Assembly: GCF_001949145.1 (NCBI RefSeq)
Contig: NW_019091540.1
Coordinates: 131,528-193,527, forward strand
Origin: Acanthaster planci
Taxonomy: Eukaryota; Echinodermata; Asteroidea; Valvatida; Acanthasteridae
DNA length: 62,000 bases
Direction: 5' to 3'
The position numbers and the translations under genes were made by a program. This document shows positions 1 through 30,220 of the stretch, piece after piece (the stretch's first letter is position 1; every line of letters starts with the position of its first letter). The notes below the pieces were generated by a model, which did no database searches, was not told the DNA's origin, and saw only the letters and a program-made list of their open reading frames with translations.

Positions 1-785
1 TGATGATGATGATGAAACATTTATTTCAATGCTGTCATTCTTTACAATGTAACCAAACATGTTCACGTTACTTAAGTACTGAATATATCTGGCCATTAAA
101 TTGTGTAACATTACATACAACAGGATAAATTAGATGACAACATTCAGGTTTAAGGTTAAAAGCAGTAACGCTTTTTCACCCCAACCCATAGACAGAAGAC
201 AACCATACAATCTAACACAGGACAGACAAATGATGAACAAGACAAAACAAACAAGAGTGAAACAACGCCGCATTAATAGAGCACAAATAAATATGAGTTA
301 GGAACATGAGCTGAGCAATTGAGTTCTTAGTTTTCTAACAAACAAAGATAAAGAAGGCGATGATTTAAGAGAGGCCATCTAGACCATTCCAGTACAAGAT
401 ACCTGCGATGAATAACATCGTTCTTAGCCAATCACGTTCTCTTAAATTGGCCATACAAGTTTCCCCACACACTGCCTCGAGTAGACCCCCTATTATAATT
501 TAAATGAATATTATAATTATGAATGTTAGACGCTAAAGTAAAACAAGAATTAAAACTGGAAGAGCGTACATGAATTTTTCCTAAATTAAGTTCTTATCGA
601 TGGTTACATTGCAATAGGTTCAATTTAGCAAACAACGGAGTTGAAATATTACGATAGCCAGCATTCAAAAATAATGCGGACCGCTCGTTTTTGTAAAGTG
701 AGTAATTTGTTACATTTGGATGTCATGCAGCCCCAAGTCAAAATGGAATAATTTAAAAATGGTTATATGAAGGAATTATACAACG
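1..785 (-). mobile_element. 3' end of a non-LTR retrotransposon (LINE), degraded
   Basis: Read on the minus strand, about 660-770 encodes the conserved peptide LLTLQKRAVRI preceded by SILTWG. After a frameshift comes STPLFAKLNLLQ, and further on a SLSLFVRKLRTQLL-like stretch. This succession is typical of the C-terminal end of reverse transcriptase ORF2 in CR1/L2-like LINEs. The element then runs into AATAAA and a (TCA)n tail at positions 1-20, the usual 3' terminus of such elements. It has several stops and frameshifts, so it is dead. It lies upstream of the first visible exon of gene 1, presumably inside an intron. The clade is an inference from motif style only. Confidence 0.75.
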
Positions 786-960
786 TTATTAAAATCTTAC
801 TTGGAAGATAATATCTTAGACGATTCACGCAGGAAAAGATACAGTTTCTAAGCTGATTGTGCCTTTAATAACAGGAACTCGTTAACTTTCAGTATACCAT
901 CTAACAAATTCATTGCACGAGGCTGAATCCGGCTTACTTCTCATGTTGCCTTTATTTCAG

Positions 961-3162
961 TCAAACTTCCTTGGCCGCGTGGTAGTGGATGGGATCTTGC
1001 TGGTGGACACACCGGTCAATCTGTACGCTACCGGTCGGTATAACCACGCGGACCTTCTCCTTGGTACCAACAAAGATGAAGGCACGCTGTCCCTGGTTTA
1101 TACTCCTCTATTTTCGGACTACTGGACTTCGGAAGAACCTCCAACTTTGAGCAGAAAGGATTTCGATGAACTTCTTTTGCTCAGTAAGGATTTCGTCCTG
1201 TTAAAGAAAAACGACTCCTCGATAAGACCGAATGCTTTAGTACCGATACTGGTATCGGTATCGGAGAATTGTTTCTTACCAAGTTCAATAAATGTCGTGA
1301 AATTGTCTAGGAAGTGGAGATTCTTCACTGCTTTGAACCTCCTCCATAAGTTTCAAGGAAAGTGTCTGTATTGTACCACCGGCCTATCATACTGTAGCCT
1401 TTTGCCCTCTTTTTCAGGTTGTAACAGCCAACAACTGCAGAACGCGGTACGAATGCAGTACGTAGACTGGTCCCAAGCTGACAACGGAGACCACGACTAC
1501 TTCCGAGCCTATGTGGAATACGCGACGGATTTCGAACAAGCTTGTGGAACCGACCAAGTGGCGCGTTTCCATTTCCAGGGGGGTGACATCGTCTTCTTGT
1601 ATCAGATGACACACGTGCCTAGCGTGTCTATCTTCAGTTTGGTGGACGGACCCGGTTGGATGGGCAGCGGTCACGGCGAAGATATCTCGTTCATTTTCGG
1701 CCTTCCCTTTCTTCCAGAAACAGCGGCGCTGTACTCCGGTTTCTCGGACCAAGAAAGAGCACTGTCTGTCGAGTTCATGAAATTCTGGACCACTTTTGCT
1801 AAGACAGGGTGAGTTTTACCAACAACGTTTGGTCTTCTTTCGTGCTCAGAGCATATGTTAGATTGTAAAATCACTTACAGAACACTTGTACTGACACCTA
1901 CAACTAGCTACATAGCTTATATGATACCTTGATCAATTTCAGCAAATGAGCATCTGATCTAGCCTCCGTGCCATTCTATTTCGCGCGAGATCGAATGCAG
2001 CGGTAAAACGATCATTTGATTTCGTTTTAAGACTAGACAGAAGTACTATTGTGTCATTCGATTTAATAAAAATTATCACCCAAATTAACAATTCAGCTGG
2101 CGCTTTTTCTCTGAGCTCTAATAATAGAGATGGAAGATTTAGTCACATGCCCATTCTCTCGGACAGAAATCCCAGCACGAAGACACCTGGCTCTCATCCA
2201 GAATCTGAGTTAGATTTCTGGCCTCGGTTCACCGTCCCTGAGTTGGAGTACAAGGAACTCAGCTTGAATCTGACCACATCCAGAGCACTCAAGAGCGACC
2301 AGTGTTACTTCTGGAATACCTACGTACCGCAACTCCAAACCATGTTCGGTAAAAACACATATGTTAGCGAACATAACACCGCTAGATTTGACTTTCAGAG
2401 CATTGTAAATCGTGATGAAAAAAAAGAAAAAAAAACACTTATTCGTCCTACTTATCGTCACTTTGGCCTCACTCCGTTAATGACATTGAATCGGAAAAGT
2501 AAATTCTTTTTTGTCGTTCATTTTACAAATTAAATCATTCAATGTCGTCAAAGAATGTGGCGTAAAGACGGTTTCAATTAGCAGTTATTTGGAGTTCATA
2601 TTTGGTGTGATTCGAAATTGACTAAGAAAGAATAGGCCGAAGAAATCAGGCATCCTAATCACATAACTCACTGTTATTTGACTTTCTTTTGTTAATTAGA
2701 TTAAGGTCCAATACTTTGTTTACAAATTTATATCATTGACGAAATTGAATGATAAAATCAGTAAAACGAATGACAAAAACAAATTTGCTTAGTTGCTTTT
2801 CCAATTCAACGCCATTTCCGGAGAGAGACGAAAATGACGATAAATAGGAATAAGTGTTTTTGTTTTTTTTTTCGTGATTTACAATGCTCTGAAAAAGAAA
2901 TCTAGCGGTGCTATTTCGAAATTGAAATCAACATTTAGGGCAAATTGACTCTTCTTTGACGAAATTAAACTTTCGGTTTTAAGCAGTTTTAAATGAAAGA
3001 AGTGCCAAATTAACCAGGAAAACCTACATGTTTCTTCTTTGCAAAGCCGACATGGATGTTGCAGAACGTGAATGGAAAGAAGCCTTCAGTACCTGGAAGT
3101 ACACTGACAGGGCGGATTGGAGGAAGGAACTGGCCGAATATAAGACACTTAACGTAAATTAA
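961..3162 (+). CDS. Gene 1: type-B carboxylesterase, 3' part only (four last coding exons)
   Basis: Exons by alignment to genes A-D: 961-1183, 1418-1808, 2167-2348, 3047-3162 (stop TAA). All phases agree (0/1, 1/2, 2/1, 1/end). The first exon carries VVDG and the catalytic Glu in TNKDEGT. The second carries the catalytic His in GSGHGEDISF and ends FAKTG. The third has DFWPRFTVPELEY and the late Cys (SDQCYFW). The last ends LNVN. The Cys in QACGTDQ should pair with the late Cys. Exons for the signal peptide, oxyanion hole and nucleophile Ser are not in the 960 bases upstream; they lie off the window or are lost. The donors at 1184 (GTAAGG) and 2349 (GTAAAA) are weaker than in paralogues. This is the only copy on the plus strand, convergent with gene A. 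Function: probably a secreted ester hydrolase if the missing exons exist. Confidence 0.85.
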
Positions 3163-3984
3163 TTGGAAATTTAAGATGAAAAGGAAAACATTAACATGAA
3201 GCTAATTCTGTCAAGCGTTTGGACTTATTTAGAATTTTACATTATACAGTTTGGGGTGTTAAAGTTTTCAAAACAGACAAGACATAATTGAATGCCCCGT
3301 TTGCAATGGGGCTTTGAATTCCTCAGCAACTGAATTTCGGTAACAATTGTTAATTTTCTGTCAGTAACATGCATGTGCCTGTCTTTTCATGCATGTTTCC
3401 TCCCTTGTCAAACGGTAGGCTAAGAGACTAAAGAAGTATGAATTGTGTAAATCAACAACAGCATTCCATTGGACGTAATTTGAAAAACATTTTCCTGTAT
3501 GAAGGGGACTAATTTAAAAAGCAGTAGTTCGCATGATATGTTAATTTCTTCGCAGGCCTGTCAAAAATGTAACTGATTTCGACATAATCGTTATTTGAAT
3601 TAAATTCACTGCCTGTTAGATATTTGGCTAATTTCTTTCATTTTTATCCACAAATTCATTCTCGTTTTAGAATTGCTACCCTGATATGATTTAAAGTTTT
3701 GTTCAATAGCCATTAAGAATTTTAATTCAAGTTTCAAATGAGCCAGCTTGCATGCTTTGCGTCTGCGCAAGCTTCACTTGATTGACAAAGCCTCACCTGA
3801 GAATATAGAATAGAAGGGGCGTTGTGGCATTGGGGGCGAAAAACGACCATTCGGAATGGTGGTTTGTGCACAAACGACTTTGGGACAAGGCTGAAGCCGA
3901 GTAACTCTTTGTTTGTCGGTAGTCGTGGCGCGTTTCTTTCACAACATTTTGTGAAAGTCATTTGTCCTTTCAATTCAAGCACCC

Positions 3985-4130
3985 TAGCACCCCAGTATCC
4001 GCCCCGACCAGAAGCACCCCCCCCCCTTCAGTTGAAAAGAGGCGTGGTAGTCAGGAGTATTCATTTCGTTAGTAGTGATATGACTGACGCACTTGCGTTT
4101 CCTAGTCGTTCGTGAACCGGCGATCCGCAG
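3985..4130 (-). repeat. Dispersed foldback-element arm
   Basis: The stretch from the cagaagcacc motif through tttcctagtcgttcgtgaacc is similar to the arms of the inverted-repeat element at 38085-38805: it is near-identical in places to the reverse complement of the right arm, and related to the left arm. Another copy is at 20500-20620. It is therefore an isolated arm of the same family. Confidence 0.6.
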
Positions 4131-4606
4131 TTAGTACCAAGGGTGCAGTCTACTAACTCAAGTGAGAGTTTCAGGCTAGCTCATTAGCACTAAAAGTGCC
4201 CACACAGTTTCTTTTCAAAAGGAGATTTTTTGGCCTTCAATATAGTGAGATTGAGTAAATCTTTGCCAGAATTAACTCCTTGGGGCTTTCATATGAGAGC
4301 ATAATGGCTAAAAAAATACGGTTAAGCAATATTCCATAAGTTCCCGAGAAAGTTGAAGGTTTCCACTCGAAAAATGGCTGCAAACAGACTTCAGAAAAAT
4401 CACTTGGAGGGTAATTTTGTTTTGTGGGAATAACTCAAAATGTAACCTGTTAACCAATAGAAAATTGAAAAGAAACTAAAAGATCAGGGACCATACAATA
4501 ATTTAACGTGTGTTTCAAATACCTCAGGAATGTTGATACGCATGTTATTGGGCCTTGAACAATGCCGATTTTACACTGTTTTCAATTGGGCTTGAATTAG
4601 TGGACT

Positions 4607-4720
4607 ACACACCGAAGGAGCCTCCCTTGGTAGGGAAATGGCGCCCTCTCCTGGTCCAGCTCGAAACCCATAAGGACGGCGGAGGACTGTACAGATACAG
4701 TGAACAATTCAGCGCACAAA
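4607..4720 (+). repeat. Dispersed repeat fragment (internal part of the 38-kb foldback family)
   Basis: The sequence around gcgccctctcctggtccagctcg matches gcgccctctcttggttcagctcg near 38230, where it sits just inside the left arm of the foldback element. No coding capacity was seen. Confidence 0.5.
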
Positions 4721-4769
4721 AATAAGTACATTTATTGACAAGGTCGATGCAAGGAACTGTATTTTATAG

Positions 4770-4985
4770 AAACACATCCTGTATGTCTACTCATAAATGT
4801 ATGGAAACTATTTGACGTCAATTTCAATTCACTGTAAGTGCACCATCATCACGCATAATTTTCTTACTTGTGGGACAACTGAGGGCGTCATTGCTGTGAT
4901 GTCATTCTAGCAAGACACTGCGTAGCTTAGTAAACATGTGGTGAAGACCAACTTGGGTCAGAATTTATCCTTGGAATTTGTTTCA
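4770..4985 (+). repeat. Dispersed repeat, copy 1
   Basis: Contains gacaactgagggcgtcattg and downstream matches to 15460-15665, which carries the same unit in reverse orientation. A shorter plus-strand copy is at 13488-13545. Similarity over about 200 bases is visible by eye, including an actatttgacgtcaa-type segment. Confidence 0.6.
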
Positions 4986-5281
4986 TTAATTTAATTTCTT
5001 GGCTATGATTGATATAGATATAATACAAACGTCATTCTTCCCAGCAGAGCTTTTTTTGCTCATTTGTAATGGGGAAGAGTTTAGGATGGTAATCATTTCA
5101 GTTTTTACAATTTTAAAAACAGAAAATTAACCTTTATATTTTAAATCGTTTATTTCTGAATACAGACAAAAATAAGTGCGTTTGTTAAATAAAAAGTATT
5201 TGAGGGGAGAGAGAAAAATCTATTTATAAAGAAGTACAGCCTCGGACAATTAAAGAAATTATTTCCGTTTGTACTTCCATA

Positions 5282-9865
<4,584 letters not shown>

Positions 9866-10093
9866 GTTTTTGTGACTAACTCTTCTTTTCGAAGGCTGCT
9901 CGGAGAGCAAACTCGTAAAGCTATATGCTCGACTGAAGCCGTTGGTTATCACTGGATTTAATCTCAATGCAAACATAATTTGGCATAACACCCAATGGTT
10001 TTGTTTGTTTAAGATACTAGGAATATTGTTATGGATGGATTTGAATGTTTCGGGAGGATACTTAAAGCCTACAACTTTAAATTAATAATAATA

Positions 10094-10480
10094 ATGAACA
10101 TTTATAAAGCGCCAGTATAAGTCGCGAACGGCGCTCATGGCGCTAATAAGCAAAGACATCCAATAATGATAAGTAGAGGAATATTAACCATCTGCCTGTC
10201 TATGCAAATATAAGATTTTAATCTGTCCTTGAATGTGTCAAGTAATCTCAATAGTCTCACAGATTCCGATAAAGAGTTCCAAAGTTTGGATGATGCAATC
10301 TGAAAGCTTCTCTCCCTTAACGATAATGAACCGTAGTTTTGTTGAGTAGATTGCTTTTGGATGACCGCAAAACCCGATGACCTGAGGCATAAAACTGGAT
10401 AAGATCACCCAAATAAGCTGGAGCATCACCTTGTAAGATGATAAGACACAGTTTGTACCGGACTCATTGTTGGATTGGAA
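10094..10480 (-). mobile_element. LINE 3'-terminal fragment upstream of gene A
   Basis: On the minus strand about 10205-10320 encodes RSFQIASSKLWNSLSESVR followed in frame by LDTFKDRLKSY. This is the hallmark C-terminal tail of CR1/L2-like reverse transcriptase ORFs. It ends in sequence with GCGCTTTATAAATGTTC and an (ATT)n microsatellite at 10083-10098, as LINE 3' ends do. It is truncated at its 5' side near 10480. It lies about 220-620 bases upstream of the gene A start codon, where the paralogous flank of gene B shows no such insert. Confidence 0.75.
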
Positions 10481-11099
10481 GCCAATGTAGGTCAGCTAAC
10501 ATTGAACTTACCGGTTTCAGAAGTTAAGTTAGACCTCCAACATTGTTCAAGTTGACCCCTCAACATTAATTTTTTTTTACCAAGCCAGGTTGAGCCCTGA
10601 AAAGCGGCTTGACTTGCACGGTGCCTAGACAGTGTAGTGTACAAAACAGAATATGTTCCCATGGTTTGGTGCACAATTTTGTCATTTTGTCACTGAGGGG
10701 AAGCCCAAGACAAATTGTAGACGTTTCTTACCAGAGAGTGACCTTACAAAACGTTGAAGATTTAAATTAAAATGTGAACATTAATACTCACGTTGGTTCT
10801 GACCATGCCTTGTGCGATCTTAGCCTCTGGTGTTGTGCGAGTTAAATATCCCTCTATTTTGGAGATTTCTTACGCGTGCTTGATTGACGTGAAGGAAAAT
10901 AATTGTGGCAAGACAATCGTATCAGTCAGCGCATTGCATAAAAACCAGCGCAATGCATAATGCACGCAATTCCGTGTACTGCTCGTCTGGGAGCTGTACA
11001 CATTTGACTGACCTATGACACGAGTCATACCGCTCCTCCCTATTTTCTTCTTGCATAGTATGGCGGTCGTGCCGACACAATCCCCCAGGTCGTCCTCGG

Positions 11100-11990
11100 C
11101 CGACGTCTGAGGCAGCCAAGGGAGCAGACCCGTTTTGGGGCAGTCAACCGCCAGGTGCAGCAGGAGAGCAGCACAGGCGCTCACTGGGGTAGAGGACAGG
11201 GTGGGACACAGGGGTGCACCCTAAACACAAACGGACACGTCTGCCTAAGTTGACTCTGGTTTTATTAATAACTCACACCTTTCGAGGTGCTACTAATGAT
11301 GCGACCTCCACAGGCCCTGGCAATCTCCTAGACAGGTCTTGGCCCATATGCGGGTCGTGATCCCTACACAGGTGTTAGCTACGGGTACTGCAAGTTTTAC
11401 ATCCATCAAATTCCCCGTAAGACTACCGCCCCGTGGATGGAGTTCCCCGTATAAATTTGTCCCCAGATGATTTATACTAACTGTAATTTAAGTCTAAAGA
11501 TCCAAGTTAGGCAGGCTTGCGGTTGCACCATGCACAAGAAAATATCTCTTTATGGGTGTGTGGGGTTCTGAGAAGAACTGATGGTGGACACTCGATGTTC
11601 CGAACAGTATGCTTTGTTCGTCTTCAGTATCTAAAGATCCCAGTAAGTCGCTTACTAACGGGTACAGCCTAGTGGCTGTCCGTTAGAGACTGTGTGGGAG
11701 CAGTAAAACTAACTGGGACGGCGCCGGAAATACGATGGAAGATGGGACTAACGGCTAAGGAACTTACTAGCTCGGCGCGCGACCGCGCTTATATATCGCG
11801 CGGGCCGCAAGCCTGGTGCATTGATTTGTTATAGAGATCGGTGGCCCGGCGCCACGAGCCACAGCGCCGCCGACGTCAGGCTATAAGCCCTGAGCCTAAC
11901 TACGACGGCTCAGAATTAACACGCAAACTGCTATTGCTCCCCTGCCACAATAGTTTTGTCGCTTTTTGCGTACCAACACGACGTCCCGTG
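11100..11990. other. Unassigned GC-rich insertion candidate upstream of gene A
   Basis: This stretch interrupts the similarity between the A and B flanks; the corresponding part of B is only about 0.2 kb. It is richer in CpG than its surroundings and includes a gcgcg-rich segment with TATATAT at 11790-11800. I see no long reading frame, no clear LTR and no inverted termini. It may be a mobile element, or the B flank may have lost sequence. Confidence 0.35.
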
Positions 11991-13487
11991 ATCTTGCTCG
12001 CACAGGATTAGCCGTCAAAGCGGTAAGTCAACTGAATGCTTTTTAATAGATGGAATCGACACTCTTCATACACAGCCATGGGCAGCAGTGATCTCCGTTT
12101 GTTCAGGGTGCCATGCCGTCTTCCGCAATGTTTCCACCTTATCTTTCCCTGAGGGGGGGGGGGTGTTCTTGTCAGTGCGATAATTTGAGAGATACTTCTG
12201 CGTATAAAACTTCAGATTTGGTTTGTTGGTTGCTACTTATCATGAAAAGTCTATTCCATGTTGGGTTGAAAGGTCAAAGTTATAATTGCTAAAACAAACG
12301 ACATCTCGTAAGCCCAATTTGAGAAGTTCAATGTTGGCTTGAGCGTTCTTTGGTTAATCCGCAAGCCTCTTGCATGAAGCGTGAAAGTCAAGGAAAGGAT
12401 CAAAATTGCCAAAACACTGATACTTTTTTGGGTGATACAAAAATCATAAATCCAAAACCCGTTGGTTTAGGCATGGGTTTGGAGGAGGCATTTTGTGCTT
12501 TTTAACGTTTCACTCTTGTTTTTGCTTTTACGCGCACGCATTTGATCTAAACACATTTGATTGGATGAGATCACAAGGACCAGTAGCTTGAATATCGTTC
12601 GGCGTTGGGGCTGATATTGTTACCGCACGATCACACACCTCGTCTTAAACCTAAAATGTATGAATTGTGTCGCTTTAGTCTTCCGTTGGTCGGTTGTCAC
12701 TGTTTTAATGTATACAACGTACCGATCTCAAACACCATTTTTTCTTTACCTTGTAATACCAAAGTGTTCTTTTTGCAAAAATGGAATCATAACTATAGTG
12801 TCCAACTTGGCGAGGAAACGTTGTATCAAGGTCGGTTTATATTTCATGCGAAAGCAAACGAAGCTGCGAATTTGTCAGGTCTGATCAAAGATTATTGCTA
12901 CGAATTCACAAAAGTTGAATACATTTTAACTCAAGCGAATTTTTGCTGCAAATCTTTCGTGAAGGCAAATTCGCTTCATTTTCACATTCGCCTGCAGTAC
13001 GAGCAGGTGTGAAGGTTAGGTTTAAGAAGGGCGCTGGGTCTGGTTCAAACGTTTTTAAACTTACTATAAAATTGAGACCACATCCTGGTACGTGATCTTG
13101 AGAAAGTCTTAATTACGAAAGATGAGATGAAACAGAATGAAGCAAACAATTAAGCTCGCATGATAATGAGAAGGTCTATACCAGGAAGTGTATTGGATAC
13201 ACACTTTGTGCAGCTGTCTACCCTGCAAGCTTTTTGATATGGTGTGCTATTTACGACACACATTTCTACCTCTCTCTAGGCTCTTTGAAGGCAACACAAC
13301 TACACGGCTCGACGGCTCCCTTGCGACGTGCCATTGCGTCGCAACGTCGCCTACTTGTCATACGTTTGTACACACGCAACGCGTCGTGTCTTGCTGTCTT
13401 ACGTCCACTCCTTGTTGCACTGTTTTCTGCCAAAACGTCGCTCCTTCTGTCGCCCATTACGATTTACATTTTGTTTTGTGCTAGCTG

Positions 13488-13545
13488 GGACAACTGAGGG
13501 CGCCGTTGCTGTGATGTTATTCTGGAGGAAGATACAGGTATAACT
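13488..13545 (+). repeat. Dispersed repeat, short copy
   Basis: The motif gacaactgagggcgccgttg with ctgtgatgttattct matches 4870-4925 (same strand) and 15515-15575 (opposite strand). Confidence 0.55.
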
Positions 13546-14462
13546 ATAGGGTTTTCTGTATACAAATGTCGAACCCAAAAAGTCGGTCATTTAGAGCATA
13601 TTATGCAAAAAGGTTTGCACATTGCTTATTGCCATGTACTTAAAGACACTCAGCGCTATCCCGACCACTATTTCTCGTTCGAAATTATTGCAAGCAAAAT
13701 TTTATTTTAGTCTTTTTATCAGGACTTCAATTTTTGGGCTAAATAATACCGTCATGAACACCAATACCATTCACTAAAATGCATTCTTGCGATGAGCTAA
13801 ACTGCAAAAGTCCAAGCAGAACTGTTGCTGGTAACTTGTAACGAGAAAGAGTTTAACCTTCAAAGAGCTGGGTCATTTTGCCCATCTCACAGTCAGGGGA
13901 GGAATTCCATCTCCCCTAAGAACTCAGCTTTACCTTAGTAAACTTGATTTTATTTTTAAACTTGACGCCCCTTATCATTATAAATGTGAACTCAATCAGA
14001 TGTATGGCTTTGTTTTTATTGTAATTTGAAGTTCAAAGCTACATCTGTCCCAGCTCGCGCGCGTGCATTGAACACCGCAGTTGGCTGACCCGTCTCGGAA
14101 AAACGCACTGTGAAAGAACAGTAAGTTCGATTTTTACAAAAAAATATCAAAATGAGAGCAAAGAGTTACTCTAAAAAGATGCACTTCGGCGATATCGAAA
14201 AAAAGCAAGCCCCCCTTTTAGGGTTAAGATGGTAATCACTTCATTTCTACAGTTTCAAAGAGGGAAAATTAAAAATCAGATTTTGAAATATTAATTTTTG
14301 AATACAATTAAATTAGCAAGTTTTTATTCTAAAACGTAAAGAAACAATTATAAAATTAACCACATTAGCTCAGAAAGTTTAACAAATTTGCTTGGAATAT
14401 ATTTGAGGAGAGAGGGAAAGTACAGCTTTGAACAATTATAGGAATCGAAATAACAAGCTTAG

Positions 14463-14468
14463 TTTATT
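14463..14468 (-). promoter_or_regulatory. Polyadenylation signal of gene B
   Basis: A minus-strand AATAAA lies 57-62 bases beyond the stop codon of gene B, a usual distance for a 3' end signal. Confidence 0.45.
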
Positions 14469-14524
14469 AACTTAATCTGGTTAAGACAACAATAACAACA
14501 GCATGTTTCCTTTTTACTTCCATA

Positions 14525-21830
<7,306 letters not shown>

Positions 21831-24373
21831 GATTGCTGATAGGCACCTCTTGTCGAAGGCTATTCGATGAGCAAACCTGCATGATCGACTGTCCAGAGCC
21901 ACTGATTTATCAGTGAGAATTACTGAACTTTAATCTCATCGTGAATATAAAACGTAAATACCATATGGCACGTGAAATTTGTTTGCTTGTAATACTGGGA
22001 ATATCGTCATGGATGGATTTGAATGTTTTATGAGCAGACGGTGCTAACCCAGCAGTAAACATCGTTCATTTTTATTTTGCTGAGCTTGGTTAGGGATGCC
22101 GTGAACTTAACTCTTAGCCTTGCAAAGTGCTTGGTTTACAAAATAAACGATTGCCTTGGTTTTATGCACATTTGTTGCAAGGGAAATCTTACGAGTTTCT
22201 TATTGAAAAGTGATTTCAAAAAACGTTGAAGATTTAAAATGCGAACATTAATTTTTAGATTGTTTGCCTAAATATAAAAGGGCTGGTAATAGCCGCTATC
22301 ACGAGTCGCGACTTATAATTAGTATGAAGTTAAAAAGGCCAAAACATGGATAATGGCAGCCCAAAGGAAGAATCGAACTCATAAAGTTTTAGACCATGTC
22401 AGCTAGTCCATGACTTGAAAACACGAGACCGTTTGCTCCATGAAAGCATACCTAACGAGAATGTTGGCCAAAAAGTATTGTCTCAGCGCGTTGTCTTTGA
22501 AAATCGCTCAGGTTTCTTTACAGACTGGCTTTCGCCATCATGCAGTTTGTCCGCCCTCAATTTACAATTCGATAATACGCCTTTGTATGTGATATCTTAG
22601 GACAGAATTCCGTGCACAGATCGTCTATTTGTAAATTTGCCTGACCTTTGACACAGTACCATACCGGCTATACCAGGCACGAATTGGACAGAGGGGTACC
22701 CCCTAACAAGTCCAATCCTATGCACACTCCAGCCAATTGTCACTTAACACGTCCCCCCAGATATCCGAAAAGAATTCCCGTGGTACCAGTATAACAATGA
22801 CCAGCACAAATGCGGGGGGGGGGTTCTCTCTGTCTCATAGTTTGCTTCATATGATACTGGCGTCTTTATGTACAGACTCCCAAAATCCTGTTTGCACAGG
22901 ATTACCTGTGACGTAACTGAACACTTTTAGAAAGATCGCAGAATAAAAGCTTCGTCACTCTTTACACAGGGTCGTGGCCTGCAACGGCCTTCAGTCGTTT
23001 TTCTGTTTTTACGCCCACGCATGTGATCTTAACACGCGACTGCAGTCTTCATGATGACTTCATTGCATGAAACCTGATACAGGCCTTCGGGGTGTACCAC
23101 TACAAATAAATTCCCATGAACAGCAGTGATAAATCCCCATACTTCACAAATATTTTTAAAATACTCACAACTCTCACAGGTGTTCAGAGTGCACAGAAAA
23201 ATGATGTTCCACATGTCCTCTTTCATTTCCCTTTAATTTTCGGGGGGTTGACCAATGAATTTTGAGAAATTTTCACCAGGAGCAGACCGCCCTTGAAATG
23301 AAGAAAATGTCCCTGGGAGTCCAGAAAAGTAGCCATTTTGAAAAACAATCCCTCTGCAAAATGGCTCAAATAGGGCCACTTTCGGACCCGATTGCATCCA
23401 AATTGCTCAGAATTGGAAGCCCTGAGTCCGGCCCAGAGGTTCAGTCTCATATTTCTTCAATTCCCCAGTTCCATGGCTCTCAAGACCCTCTAATATAGAA
23501 TCTTTTATTAATGAGCTCGGCGGACATATTTCTGGCCCAAATACAAGGTTGCACCCTTCGGTGCCGTCTACCGAATGATCATACACTTCAGGGCTTACCC
23601 CCAAATGTTTTTTTTTTAAGTTGTGTCCTTTGCATTTGCTTTTCGTTGATTAAGTTTTACAAACAGTGGTGTTTCTTTCTGTTATCGTAAAAATAGCGTC
23701 ATAACTACGCCAGTACAAATTTAAGACGTTGTAAATGCTCGACTATATCGAGGGAACTTTTAAGCCACACGAGTAATCTCAACCCCCAGAACAAGATTTT
23801 TTTCTTCATCCTCATTTTCCGGATGTTCTAGCTTCCCCCTTCTTTATGCCCATTACCTCATCAGTTTCTATTTATTCAAAATGATTTTATTCCTAAATAG
23901 TAAAAAAGTGTACCAGATAAAATACTAAACGCTCAAGCTGTTAGGAAATACACAGTGAAATAAAATTTTCGTGACGTCTAAGGAAAGAAAGGTTACTAAA
24001 TAATCGTAAGTTCCTAGTTACTGAATTGATCCTATAACTAATCCCAAACGCAGGTATACTCATCAAGTGTGTAATTTCATCTCTCTCAATACAAGGTTCG
24101 CTATTTTGGATGTTGTGTCATTGAAACAAAACCTCTTGAAATTAAAAGCTTCTAAATGATCAATCTCGGGTATGAATAATATGAATGAATCATACGAGTA
24201 CCTGTATTATGGGATGATTACGTCATTAAAAGTTAAATCATACAAACATTGAAGAAGTAAAAGCAAAAAGAACAAATCTAATCGCCCTAAACAAACGTGT
24301 TTGAACTAAATCGGGACCTGATAGGTATACCTCAACTGAAAAGGTTCGTCCCTATATACTTGAAGGTTTCCCA
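21831..24373. other. Intergenic spacer between genes B and C
   Basis: The upstream flank of B, partly homologous to the upstream flank of A (see 9866-14524). No gene recognised. The open frames at 23220-23600 overlap on both strands and show no family motif. A minus-strand TTTATATTC at about 21940 might be a distal TATA-like element of B, but it is more than 100 bases from the start codon. Confidence 0.5.

Positions 24374-30220
<5,847 letters not shown>

Larger units (their letters stand above)
3163..5281. other. Convergent intergenic spacer with dispersed repeat copies
   Basis: The space between the 3' ends of gene 1 (+) and gene A (-) has no believable gene. It holds three pieces of dispersed repeats listed separately (3985-4130, 4607-4720, 4770-4985). 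The remainder is AT-rich with no motif I recognise. A minus-strand AATAAA (plus 5149-5154) lies about 130 bases beyond the stop of gene A and could be its polyadenylation signal. Confidence 0.6.
9866..14524. other. Intergenic spacer between genes A and B
   Basis: Contains the 5' flank of A and the 3' flank of B. No gene was recognised. A LINE fragment occupies 10094-10480. About 10745-11045 and 11990-12540 match, in the same order, parts of the flank of gene B (22195-22665 and 22890-23040), so the flank was duplicated with the gene. The 11.1-12.0 kb part has no match in B and is described separately. A repeat copy lies at 13488-13545. A weak TATA-like CATATAG (plus 9922-9928) lies 57-63 bases upstream of the chosen start of A; the gene B flank lacks it. 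Confidence 0.6.

Noticed and set aside
1119-1874. Minus-strand open frames opposite gene 1
   Set aside because: They are shadows of conserved esterase exons; the plus frame carries the family motifs.
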